NCBI GenBank assembly: GCA_021846565.1
Contig: JAJZWS010000024.1
Span: 1 to 42,312 of the forward strand
Length of the DNA stretch: 42,312 nucleotides
Reading direction: 5' to 3'
Source of the DNA: Bacillota bacterium
Lineage (GTDB): Bacteria > Bacillota > Sulfobacillia > Sulfobacillales > JAIMBI01
Both the position numbers and the translations under genes were made by a program. Each line of letters starts with the position of its first letter. The stretch's first letter is position 1. The notes beneath the pieces were generated by a model. That model was not told the DNA's origin. It saw only the letters and a program-made list of their open reading frames with translations, and made no database searches. Below are positions 1-7,706 of the stretch, one piece after another.

Positions 1-1011
1 GGCTGGGGCATTGGCCTGTGGCCGAACCGACAGATGCACGCGGACGGACACCAGTTCACTGCCCCGACCCACGACCATGGCCACCGCCGTCCCGATGGGC
101 GTGTGCTCCAAAATCGCCACCATGGTCCTGAGGTTTTTCACGGGAACGCCGGCCATCCGCAGCACCAGGTCGCCGGGGTGGATTCCAGCCCGCGCTGCCG
201 GACTGCCGGGATACACGTGGACCACCAGCAGGCCTCCGCCCTGGCTCACCCGGTTCGCCACCTGGACGCCCACCCAGGGACGGCGCACGTAGCCATAGCG
301 CAAGATTTCCTGCAGCACGTAGCGAACGGTATCTGCGGGAATTGAGAAGCCGATGCCTTCGACGCCCGTGCGCGCAATCTTGCTGGAGTTGATCCCGATA
401 ACCTGGTCCTGCTCATTGACCAGCGGCCCGCCGCTGTTGCCCGGGTTGATGGCGGCATCTGTCTGGATCAGGTGATAGGACCACCCATCGCGATACATGG
501 TGCGATCCGGTGCCGACACGATGCCCGCCGTCACCGAATGGCTTAAGCCCAGCGCCTGCCCGATGGCCACCACCAGCTCGCCCGGCTGCACCTGGCTCGA
601 TCGTGCGAGCGGCAGGTACGGGAGGTGGTGGTCCGGAATCTGCAGCACGGCCAAGTCGGTGGCGGGGTCCACCCCCACGAGCCGTGCCCGATAGCGATGC
701 CCCCCTCGCGTGACCACCACCACGGCCGCCGCCCGGGCCACCACGTGATAATTGGTGACAATATCCCCATGGGCGTTCACCGCCACGCCGGACCCCAGGC
801 CTTTCGTGGTCAGCCGCCCGCCCAGCCGCTGCTCGTTCAGCACGGCGACCACCGCCGGATCCGCTCGCTGCACGATTTGGACCACGGGCCACCTGGTGGC
901 CGAGAGCTGCGGGTGAGGCACGCCCTGAGCCGGACGCACCCACCACAGAAGCCCGGCCGCCAGCAGGCCCCCAATCATCCCGAACAGCAGGGATTCCCAC
1001 CGGTGGTGCAA
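1..1011 (-). CDS. HtrA/DegP-type serine protease with PDZ domain (C-terminus outside window)
   Basis: Trypsin-fold protease of the HtrA family, which degrades or guards misfolded proteins outside the cytoplasm. The frame is open to the left edge (337 codons seen), so the C-terminus is missing. A short N-terminal hydrophobic segment (about residues 7-25) looks like a membrane anchor. The catalytic triad is visible: His89 in TNYHVV, Asp119 in PATDLAVL, Ser193 in NPGNSGGP. A PDZ domain follows from about residue 240 (GGGLLVVHVYPGSPAARAGI, then GDLVLRMAGVPV). I start it at a TTG (1011-1009) because an AAGGAGG box lies about 8 bases upstream and no ATG fits. Single gene, read away from the GGDEF gene to its right. 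Family call is firm; the exact member is not. Confidence 0.93.
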   Translation of the reverse strand, partial: MHHRWESLLFGMIGGLLAAGLLWWVRPAQGVPHPQLSATRWPVVQIVQRADPAVVAVLNEQRLGGRLTTKGLGSGVAVNAHGDIVTNYHVVARAAAVVVVTRGGHRYRARLVGVDPATDLAVLQIPDHHLPYLPLARSSQVQPGELVVAIGQALGLSHSVTAGIVSAPDRTMYRDGWSYHLIQTDAAINPGNSGGPLVNEQDQVIGINSSKIARTGVEGIGFSIPADTVRYVLQEILRYGYVRRPWVGVQVANRVSQGGGLLVVHVYPGSPAARAGIHPGDLVLRMAGVPVKNLRTMVAILEHTPIGTAVAMVVGRGSELVSVRVHLSVRPQANAPA

Positions 1012-1525
1012 AAGTCGACCCCTCCTTGCCCCAAAAAGGTATGGGACGAGACCGCCGCTAGAATGTCCAGGCTCGAAACGCCATCAGTGGAACCCTGAGG
1101 ACATCCCCACGGACCCGGTGGGAACCGTTCGTGACGCCTGACATTCGCTTGACCCACCTTCCCATACAGCGAGGGAGCGTGGAGGAAGGATTTGTGGGGC
1201 GATCCAGCGAATAGTCCACGGGTCGGCGGAGAGCCGCCCGCTTTACCGGCTCAGGTGAGTCAGCGGTTCGAGGTGGATTCCCACAGGATCCACAGCCCAC
1301 CGCAGCAGCCTTACAAGAACCGCCTATGAGGATTTGGCTCTGTGTCCCTGTTTGCTACATGAATCGTGTATCATCTGGTAAAGGAACAGGCAGGGAAACC
1401 TTTCTCAGACGAGACCGCGCGAGCCGTGAGGGAGACGGGTGGGTGACCACGGTCCCTTGGACACAGGTGCAGCGGGTCGGCGATCCTCCCTCCGAGCCGA
1501 CCCCGCCAATGGGAAGGAGCGGCGG
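1012..1525. other. Intergenic region between divergent genes
   Basis: About 510 bases between the HtrA-type protease (minus) and the diguanylate cyclase (plus). Open frames here have no family resemblance and no ribosome binding site. I see no convincing sigma-70 promoter pair; a TATCAT at about 1369 has no good -35. Both ribosome binding sites lie at the edges. Confidence 0.5.
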
Positions 1526-2335
1526 ATGCCCATCGTCCCTCGCCAGCGTGACGCGGACCAGTCCCCGGCGCCGGACGCACGGTCCACGCGGGGCATGCCG
1601 CCAGCACTGCCCCCCGCGCTCGGTCCGTCCCCGACGGTCCGTGATCCATATCTGTCCTGGCTGTGGCTGGGGGTGGCGCTCGCCGGCCCGGCCATCGGGC
1701 TTATCTTTCCGCAGCTCGCTGCCCCTGACATTGTCGTTCGCCGCCTCTTTATGTTTCGGCTGCTGTGCCTGACGGCGGGCGTCGTAGCGGGGGCGTGGGC
1801 CCTCGCTGTGGCGTGGCTCACGTTGCACCGCGCCAACCGTCAGTTGGCTAAACTGGCGACGCAGGATCCGTTGACGGGACTGGCCAACCTGCGGCGGTTT
1901 CATGGCGGACTCACTGCGGTGCTGGGCCATGAAGGGCCGTCCAGCCTCATCATGGGGGACCTGGATAACTTTAAGCGCATCAACGACCAATACGGACACC
2001 TGGAGGGGGATCATGTCTTGGTGGGTGTCGCGGCCGCCCTTTCGCGCAGTATTCGGGAGGGTGACCTGGTGGCGCGCATTGGCGGTGAAGAATTTGCGGT
2101 CCTGCTGCCGGGAGCAGACCTCGCAGTCGCGACGGGGATTGCCGAGCGCATGCGCCGCACCGTCGAGGCTTTGTCCTTGGGCGTGACGATCAGTCTCGGC
2201 GTCGCCCTGTATCCCGATCATGCGGTGGAGCCCACCGCTTTGGTCAAAGCCGCGGACGATGCAACCTATCGCGCCAAGCTCGCGGGTCGCAACCAGGTGG
2301 TGGTCTGGGAGGAGCAGCCGGCCAGCGGAACCTGA
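1526..2335 (+). CDS. Membrane-anchored diguanylate cyclase (GGDEF domain)
   Basis: Makes cyclic di-GMP from two GTP. The 269-residue protein has two predicted membrane segments (about residues 43-63 and 76-100) followed directly by a GGDEF domain (about 108-265). Visible motifs: DPLTGLANLRRF at the domain start, the metal-binding MGDLDNFKRIND, and the active-site loop GGEEF (186-190). The product-inhibition I-site RxxD is present (Arg177, Asp180), five residues before the loop, so it should be an active cyclase under feedback control. No separate sensor domain is seen between membrane and catalytic part. Start chosen at ATG 1526 because AAGGAG lies just upstream; a longer frame from 1439 has no binding site. 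Monocistronic. Confidence 0.93.
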   Translation: MPIVPRQRDADQSPAPDARSTRGMPPALPPALGPSPTVRDPYLSWLWLGVALAGPAIGLIFPQLAAPDIVVRRLFMFRLLCLTAGVVAGAWALAVAWLTLHRANRQLAKLATQDPLTGLANLRRFHGGLTAVLGHEGPSSLIMGDLDNFKRINDQYGHLEGDHVLVGVAAALSRSIREGDLVARIGGEEFAVLLPGADLAVATGIAERMRRTVEALSLGVTISLGVALYPDHAVEPTALVKAADDATYRAKLAGRNQVVVWEEQPASGT

Positions 2336-2530
2336 TCTCCATCCGGCGTCCCAGGCCTGCGCGACGGTGGCGCAATGCCCCCGATGCTCCGCCGGGGCTG
2401 CTGTTTGGGACGGCTGCACGGGCTTTCAAACATCCCTTTGGCCTTCATCGGGGACTCCACGGGCGACAGCGGGTGGAGCGGCCCTCGATACCCGTCAGAC
2501 ACCGCACCTGCACTATGGCACCACGAGGGG

Positions 2531-3691
2531 TTACGCCAATGCCTGACGAAAATCGGCAATGATATCCCCCGCATCTTCAATGCCAACCGATATCCGCACA
2601 ACGCTTGCGTCGATGCCCACGGCCACCTTCTCCTCGGGAGAGAGTTCACGGTGAGAAGCGACCGCAGGATGCGAGACCGTGGTGGACACGTCGCCAAGGC
2701 TCGGGACGAACCGCACCAGTTGCAGCGTCTGGATCATGCGCTGTACCGCGCTGAAGCCGCCATTGAGGGACAGGGACACAATTGACCCGAACCCGCGCGT
2801 CAGGAGGCGCTGCGCCAGCCCATGGTCGGGATGGGACGGCAGGCCCGGGTAGTACACCCGCCGCACTGCCGGCATGCCCTCCAAGGCGTGCGCCAGTTGG
2901 AGCGCGTTGGAGCTTGACCGGTCCATACGGAGAGCCAGCGTCCGCGCACCGCGCAGGGCCAGCCAACTTGCAAACGGGTCCGGGGTGAACCCGGCGGAAT
3001 CCACAATGCTGTTCACGGACGCGATCCGCTCGCGGGAGCCGGCTACCACACCCAGAATGAGGTCGCTGTGGCCCCCAATGAACTTGGTCACGGAATGAAC
3101 GACCAGGTCGGCGCCCCAGGTGGCCGGGCGTGCATGAAAGGGGGTGGCAAAGGTGTTGTCCACCAACACGGGCACGCCGTGGGCGTGAGCCATCGCGATC
3201 AGCTCCTTCAAGGGGCTCACGCGACCCAGGGGATTAGAAATACTTTCCATGACCAAGATAGCCGGCGGTCCGCTGAGCGCGGCATCCATCGCCTCCGCAT
3301 CGTGGGTATCGACCCACTCCATCCGGTATCCGAACGGCGTGAGGAGATTGCGTGCGATGCCTACCGTGCCGCCATATATTTCGCGGGCCAGCAAGATGCG
3401 CGACGGCCTGGGCATCAACGCCAGAATGGCCGCAAAGAGGCCGGCGGTGCCGGAGGCAGTGACCACGGCCGCCTCGGTATCCTCCAATGCGGCGATCAGC
3501 TGCGCAAGTCCCTCGAAATTGGGATTTCCCCCTCGCGTATAGGAGTACCCCTGACGCTCACCGCCCAGCAAGGCATCCACTTCATCGATGTCGCGAAAGG
3601 CATACACCGACGTCTGAAAGATGGGAGGGGATACGGCGTTAATAGGGGTCGCAGTCTCCGAAGGACTCGCGGCCCTCGTGTAGAAGTCCAT
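2531..3691 (-). CDS. Trans-sulfuration-type PLP enzyme (cystathionine gamma-synthase / lyase family), copy 1
   Basis: 386-residue member of the Cys/Met metabolism PLP family (fold type I), which makes or breaks C-S bonds in cysteine, homocysteine, cystathionine or methionine. Visible signatures: YTRGGNPN (51-58) for cofactor phosphate contact, YGG (106-108), VDNTFATP (177-184) with the Asp that pairs with the pyridine nitrogen, and the cofactor lysine Lys203 in SVTKFIGGHSD. Start at ATG 3691: AAGGAGG lies 5 bases upstream, whereas the longer frame (3709) runs through that site. A probable own promoter is 50 bases upstream. It follows a second copy of the family on the same strand. Sequence alone does not separate gamma-synthase, beta/gamma-lyase and O-acylhomoserine sulfhydrylase. 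Confidence 0.92.
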   Translation of the reverse strand: MDFYTRAASPSETATPINAVSPPIFQTSVYAFRDIDEVDALLGGERQGYSYTRGGNPNFEGLAQLIAALEDTEAAVVTASGTAGLFAAILALMPRPSRILLAREIYGGTVGIARNLLTPFGYRMEWVDTHDAEAMDAALSGPPAILVMESISNPLGRVSPLKELIAMAHAHGVPVLVDNTFATPFHARPATWGADLVVHSVTKFIGGHSDLILGVVAGSRERIASVNSIVDSAGFTPDPFASWLALRGARTLALRMDRSSSNALQLAHALEGMPAVRRVYYPGLPSHPDHGLAQRLLTRGFGSIVSLSLNGGFSAVQRMIQTLQLVRFVPSLGDVSTTVSHPAVASHRELSPEEKVAVGIDASVVRISVGIEDAGDIIADFRQALA

Positions 3692-3741
3692 GGCGGCCTC
3701 CTTGTGCACCCGTTTGGGCGTGGTGAGTCTCTATGCCCCGT

Positions 3742-3771
3742 ATCATCCGAGAGCGCGTCCCCAACCGTCAA
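3742..3771 (-). promoter_or_regulatory. Candidate sigma-70 promoter for the first PLP gene
   Basis: On the minus strand TTGACG (3771-3766, 5 of 6 to consensus) is followed after 18 bases by GATGAT (3747-3742, 4 of 6). It lies about 50 bases before the ATG at 3691, in the 264-base gap after the second PLP gene, so copy 1 can be transcribed independently of copy 2. Confidence 0.45.
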
Positions 3772-3955
3772 CTGCCGGTCCGTGCACGGCCGCCACGATC
3801 GCGGACGACCGGGGAGCGCGGACTCTCCCGCCCCCTGTTGGCTGGCCACGGGCACCCCTTTGGGCCCCCCACAAACGACCATCGGCCCACCGTGGGAGCC
3901 GTCGGAATGTCGGCGTTCTCCAGCGATCCCCACAGAGTCGACGGCGAAGCTGTCC

Positions 3956-5149
3956 CTACTGCGCGTGACGGGCCCGCTTCAGAGCCTGGCCAAGGTCCAC
4001 AAGCAGGTCGTCGGGGTCCTCAAGCCCGATCGACAGCCGGATGAGCCCCGGGTGAATTCCCGCGATCCGACTTTCGTCTGCGGTCAGTGAGCGATGGGTC
4101 AGCGTGGACGGCTGTTCAACCAGAGATGTCGTGTCACCGAGGCTGACGGCCCGCGAAAACAGTTCCAGGCCATCCATGAAATCATCCGGTGACACATCCG
4201 GCGCCAGTTCAATCGCCATCATCCCACCGGCCTGGCCCCCGTGAAAGTGGTCGCGCACCCACCGATGCTGCGGATGGTTGGCCAGACCTGGATAGATCAC
4301 GCGACCGTATGAGGCCATATCGGCCAGTCCTTCCGCGACCGCCAGTCCGTGGCGGCTGTGTGCGTCCATCCGGAGCGGCAGTGTGGCCAACCCGCGCCAG
4401 AGCATATACGAAGCAAAGGGACTGGCGATGCTGCCCATTTGGCTGACCAGTGCCTTGACCGGAGCCAGCGCCTCTATAGTGCCCGACACGGTCCCCGCCA
4501 GCGTGTCTCCGTGACCATTCATGTATTTTGTGGCCGAATTCACCACCAAAGTGGCTCCATCACCTAATGGTCGGTAAAGATATCCTGTCGCAAATGTATT
4601 GTCCACAATGAGGGCAATTCCTCGTTCCTGACACAATGATCCAATTGTATCTAGCGGAGGTACAACCATGCCTGGATTTGCAATTGTTTCCACAATAATC
4701 GCTCGCGTCTTAGACGATATGTGGGACTTAATTTCATCGATGTTGGTCATGTCAACAAAGGTAAAGGTGAGTCCGTAAGCATCTCCCAGCCCATGGCGTA
4801 CGGCGTACGTGCCCCCATACTGCACGGGGCTCATCAGCACTTCATCGCCCGGCCTGACCAGCGACAGCAATGCCGCGGAGATGGCGGCCATGCCGGAGGC
4901 CAGGACGAGACTGCTGGCCGCGCCTTCCCACACGGACACGACCCGGCTCGTGGCATCTGTCGTGGGGTTCCCACTTCGCGTGTAAACGTAGCCGGGATGT
5001 TCGCCTCGCGCGACTTGGGACCCCTCCTCGTATTGCTCAAAGCGGAAGCTGGATGTGAGATACAATGGGGGAGTGAGCGACTCTCCGAAGGTGCTGGGAC
5101 CCCGGTCATGAGCGTGAAGCGCAGATGTTTGTCGCTGTGGCATAAGCAT
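3956..5149 (-). CDS. Trans-sulfuration-type PLP enzyme (cystathionine gamma-synthase / methionine gamma-lyase family), copy 2
   Basis: 397-residue second member of the Cys/Met PLP family, clearly diverged from copy 1 downstream. Signatures: GYVYTRSGNPTTD (53-65), YGGTYAVRHG (111-120), VDNTFATGYLYRPLG with Asp183, and cofactor Lys208 in NSATKYMNGHGD. Start at ATG 5149, preceded by AAAGG with a 5-base spacer; the longer frame to 5500 has no family sequence. A second ATG two codons later is possible. It is divergent from an APC permease. The codons between about 4540 and 4790 are unusually AT-rich (78 G+C in 180 bases at 4561-4740) compared with the flanks. Substrate (cystathionine, O-acetylhomoserine or methionine) cannot be fixed from sequence. 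Confidence 0.92.
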   Translation of the reverse strand: MLMPQRQTSALHAHDRGPSTFGESLTPPLYLTSSFRFEQYEEGSQVARGEHPGYVYTRSGNPTTDATSRVVSVWEGAASSLVLASGMAAISAALLSLVRPGDEVLMSPVQYGGTYAVRHGLGDAYGLTFTFVDMTNIDEIKSHISSKTRAIIVETIANPGMVVPPLDTIGSLCQERGIALIVDNTFATGYLYRPLGDGATLVVNSATKYMNGHGDTLAGTVSGTIEALAPVKALVSQMGSIASPFASYMLWRGLATLPLRMDAHSRHGLAVAEGLADMASYGRVIYPGLANHPQHRWVRDHFHGGQAGGMMAIELAPDVSPDDFMDGLELFSRAVSLGDTTSLVEQPSTLTHRSLTADESRIAGIHPGLIRLSIGLEDPDDLLVDLGQALKRARHAQ

Positions 5150-5344
5150 CCCTGCCTTTCCATCACACTTGAGCCGCCCGTGGGCTGGCCCGCCTCTACA
5201 TCTTGACACATTTTCATAGGGCGGCCGGGCGCGACAGGCACCAAAGAGGTGAGTGTTCGTCGCCATAGGGCGCCTTGTGGCCAGTCCGAGAGAGGCGGTC
5301 CTCCTTAACGGGACTTTCCGCGCTCGCACGAGCCGTGGCGCCTC

Positions 5345-5452
5345 GATGGCTCGCTTCATAGGGGATCGCGGGCGCCAGCTGTATTTTCTAGCGTGCGTCG
5401 AGGGCGGTCGCCAGGCGTTCATCCGAGCTCCCCTGGACGCTCTCTGCTCATA
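5345..5452 (-). promoter_or_regulatory. Possible S-box-like (SAM riboswitch-like) leader, tentative
   Basis: In the long 5' region of the copy 2 PLP gene the minus strand reads AGAG (about 5448) then an AGGGGA, then GGATGAAC, then GCCTGGCGACC (ending about 5405). This resembles the conserved 5' core of the SAM-I riboswitch (AGAG, GAGGGA, TGAA, GGCAACC), with some differences. CCAGG and CCTGG inside it can pair as a stem. I cannot find a convincing P1 partner or an intrinsic terminator downstream, so this is only a candidate, supported by the sulfur-metabolism gene that follows. Confidence 0.22.
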
Positions 5453-5567
5453 CGGAACCAAGCGCGCAATCAATTCTTCGTGGACGTCCCTGGAGCTCAC
5501 TTCGACAGCCGACCCACCTGTGTGTTGAGCCGCAGAAGCGGATGTTCAGCCGATGTGCAGAATTGGC

Positions 5568-5596
5568 TTGACATTCGGGGGGCGCGGCACCATGTT
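5568..5596 (+). promoter_or_regulatory. Candidate sigma-70 promoter for the APC permease
   Basis: A perfect TTGACA (5568-5573) is followed after 17 bases by CATGTT (5591-5596, 3 of 6). The permease start is about 155 bases further on, leaving room for an untranslated leader. The -10 match is poor, so confidence is moderate to low. Confidence 0.4.
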
Positions 5597-5752
5597 AAAA
5601 GTGGAACGTGTTGGCGTCATCGGTCCAGCAGGCTCGATCGGCGCCGACCCGTCCACTTACTGCGAATTCGTCAACGAGCGCAGAGCCAGGCCTCAATCCC
5701 GGCGTCTGCGACCAACCGGGTTCATACACGGTCCCGAAAGGGGAACTCTGCA

Positions 5753-7381
5753 TTGGCCAGCGTTCGAAAAGTTGCGGCCCCCTCCCAGGGGACCGGACTG
5801 CGACACGTGATGAGTCGATACGACTTGACGATGGCCAGCTTTGGTGGCGTTATCGGGTCCGGCTGGCTGTTCGGGGCGATGTACAGCGCCCAGTATGCCG
5901 GTCCTGCCGCGACACTGTCCTGGATCATTGGAGGAATCTTGATTTTCATCTTGGCCCTGCCTTTCACGGAAATGGTGTCGGCGATTCCGGAGGCAGGCGG
6001 CATCAACCGGTATCCGCAGCTCAGCCACGGTGGCCTCGTGTCTTCCGGCGTGTCTTGGGCGAACTGGATCGCCTACGCCATGACGGCGCCGATCGAAGCG
6101 GAAGCCGTCACCCAGTACGCCGCGGGATATATTCCCGCGCTGTACTCGAACGGCGTGCTGACCCCGTTCGGCCTCGTGGTGGCGGCGCTGCTGGTGTTGG
6201 TGTTCTTCATCATCAACTACTACGGTGTGAAGCTGTTCGCTCGCGTGAATACGACGGTCACAACGATCAAGGTGATCATTCCGTCCATCACGATGGTCGT
6301 GCTCCTGATCGCCGGCTTGACCGGAGGCGGGGGGAAGAACTTCAGCGACGCGGCGGCTGGGGGATTCATGCCGTTTGGTATGCACGGCGTCCTCGTGGCC
6401 ATCTCGATCGGTGGAATTCTCTTCGCCTACACGGGGTTCCGGCAGTCTCTGGATCTGGCGGCCGAGGGCAAGAACCCTAAACACGATGTGCCGCGGGCCA
6501 TTATCACGGTTATTTTGTCCGCCATCGTGATTTACACCTTGTTGCAGGTCGCCTTCATCGTGGCACTGAGCCAGCCGGATCTAGTCAAAGGCTGGGCGCA
6601 CGTGAGCTTCTCATCGCCCTTTGCGCAACTGGCATCGGCTCTCAACCTTGGCGTCCTGGCAGCTCTCTTGTACGGGGACGCGGTGTTGTCGCCCGGTGGA
6701 ACCGGCCTCGTGTACACGGCCACCACGGCCCGAGTACTGTACGCGATTCCCAAGAACGGCTACGGCCCCAAAGGCCTCTTGAAGCTGAACACCCGCGGCG
6801 TGCCGAAGAACGGGATGCTGGTCGCCCTGGTGGTGGGACTGCTGGCACTGCTGCCCTTCCCGTCTTGGGGCGCGATGGTGGGCATCTTGTCGTCGGCGGC
6901 TGCGTTCACGTTCTCCATGGGCGGCATTTCGCTGGGCGGCCTCCGCAAGGTGGCGCCGGATCTTCCGCGCCCGTTCTCGCTGGGGAACCATGCCCGATGG
7001 GTCGGACCTGCGGCCTTCGGCATTGGCGCTCTGCTGCTGTTCTGGAGCGGCTGGCCGTTGGTCCCTCAGGTGTTGGGGGTGGTCGCGGTGGGGCTCATCA
7101 TCTACCTGTTCTATCGGCGTGTGAACAACCTCCCTGCTCGCGACCTGAAGGCCGGGGTGTGGATGATCGCCTTCATGGCGTTCGAAGCCCTCATGAGCTT
7201 CCTCGGATCGTTTGGGAGCGGGAACAAGAACATCATCCCCTTCCCGTTCGACACCATCATCGTGTTCTTGGGGGCGATCGCGATTTACTACTGGGGGGTG
7301 GCCTCGTCTTATCGAACCCAGGCCCTGGACGACTACCTGGCGGGTATTGACGTGGACTACTCGGAACTCTCCAGTGGGTAG
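5753..7381 (+). CDS. APC-family amino acid permease
   Basis: 542-residue secondary transporter of the amino acid-polyamine-organocation superfamily in the cytoplasmic membrane. The N-terminal family signature is intact: LRHVMSRYDLTMASFGG followed by VIGSGWLFGA, the glycine-rich unwound first helix that binds the amino group of the substrate. About 12 hydrophobic segments follow, with a typical loop ASALNLG and a short polar C-terminal tail. Start chosen at TTG 5753: AAAGGGG lies 9 bases upstream, and the ATG at 5810 would cut off part of the first conserved block; the longer frame from 5393 has no family sequence. Divergent from a sulfur-amino-acid PLP enzyme, so methionine, cysteine or cystathionine is a reasonable but unproved substrate. 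Confidence 0.9.
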   Translation: MASVRKVAAPSQGTGLRHVMSRYDLTMASFGGVIGSGWLFGAMYSAQYAGPAATLSWIIGGILIFILALPFTEMVSAIPEAGGINRYPQLSHGGLVSSGVSWANWIAYAMTAPIEAEAVTQYAAGYIPALYSNGVLTPFGLVVAALLVLVFFIINYYGVKLFARVNTTVTTIKVIIPSITMVVLLIAGLTGGGGKNFSDAAAGGFMPFGMHGVLVAISIGGILFAYTGFRQSLDLAAEGKNPKHDVPRAIITVILSAIVIYTLLQVAFIVALSQPDLVKGWAHVSFSSPFAQLASALNLGVLAALLYGDAVLSPGGTGLVYTATTARVLYAIPKNGYGPKGLLKLNTRGVPKNGMLVALVVGLLALLPFPSWGAMVGILSSAAAFTFSMGGISLGGLRKVAPDLPRPFSLGNHARWVGPAAFGIGALLLFWSGWPLVPQVLGVVAVGLIIYLFYRRVNNLPARDLKAGVWMIAFMAFEALMSFLGSFGSGNKNIIPFPFDTIIVFLGAIAIYYWGVASSYRTQALDDYLAGIDVDYSELSSG

Positions 7382-7706
7382 GAGCCGGCGACCTCTTCAT
7401 TGAACGCGATTGAACGTGAAGTAGCGAACGGTCGGTGACCAGCCATACGGCCTACGGACGCCCAGCCGGAGGAATCTCCGTCTGGGCGTCCGTAGGCCGT
7501 GCTGATCGGAAGCAGCCACCGCTCCCCGCCCCACCTGCTCTCGGTTTGCCTTGCCCGATCGGTTCCCATCCTTCTCGCGGCTCCCGTCGTAGCTCACCGA
7601 GCGCAAGACCGTCTCCGGCCCACCGGGGTGGCGGTCGTGCGCGGCCTGGACACCGGCCACATACATTGCCTCAGCCATCGCCTTACGACGGAACGCAACA
7701 ATGCGG
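7382..7706. other. Intergenic region between convergent genes
   Basis: About 325 bases between the ends of the permease (plus) and the FAD oxidoreductase (minus). It carries the long hairpin at 7447-7500; I recognise no gene. Open frames have no family resemblance. Confidence 0.5.
7447..7500. terminator. Long near-perfect inverted repeat, probable bidirectional terminator or structural element
   Basis: Left arm 7447-7465 and right arm 7482-7500 are perfectly complementary over 19 bp. Inside, CGGAG (7467-7471) and CTCCG (7476-7480) extend the stem, giving 24 pairs with a single C/T mismatch (7466/7481) and a GAAT loop (7472-7475). It sits between convergent genes where a terminator is expected, but neither side has a T-run, so it is not a textbook intrinsic terminator. 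Confidence 0.6.

Larger units (their letters stand above)
5150..5752. other. Divergent intergenic region between PLP gene and APC permease
   Basis: About 600 bases with no supported gene. It holds the possible S-box-like leader (minus strand, 5345-5452) and a candidate promoter for the permease (plus strand, 5568-5596). Frames crossing it upstream of both starts show no family sequence. Confidence 0.5.

Noticed and set aside
1355-2419. 354-codon minus-strand frame opposite the GGDEF gene
   Set aside because: Antisense shadow of the intact diguanylate cyclase; no family features.
5393-5752. Long N-terminal extension of the APC permease frame
   Set aside because: No membrane or family character, overlaps a likely promoter, and a TTG with a good ribosome binding site at 5753 fits the family start.
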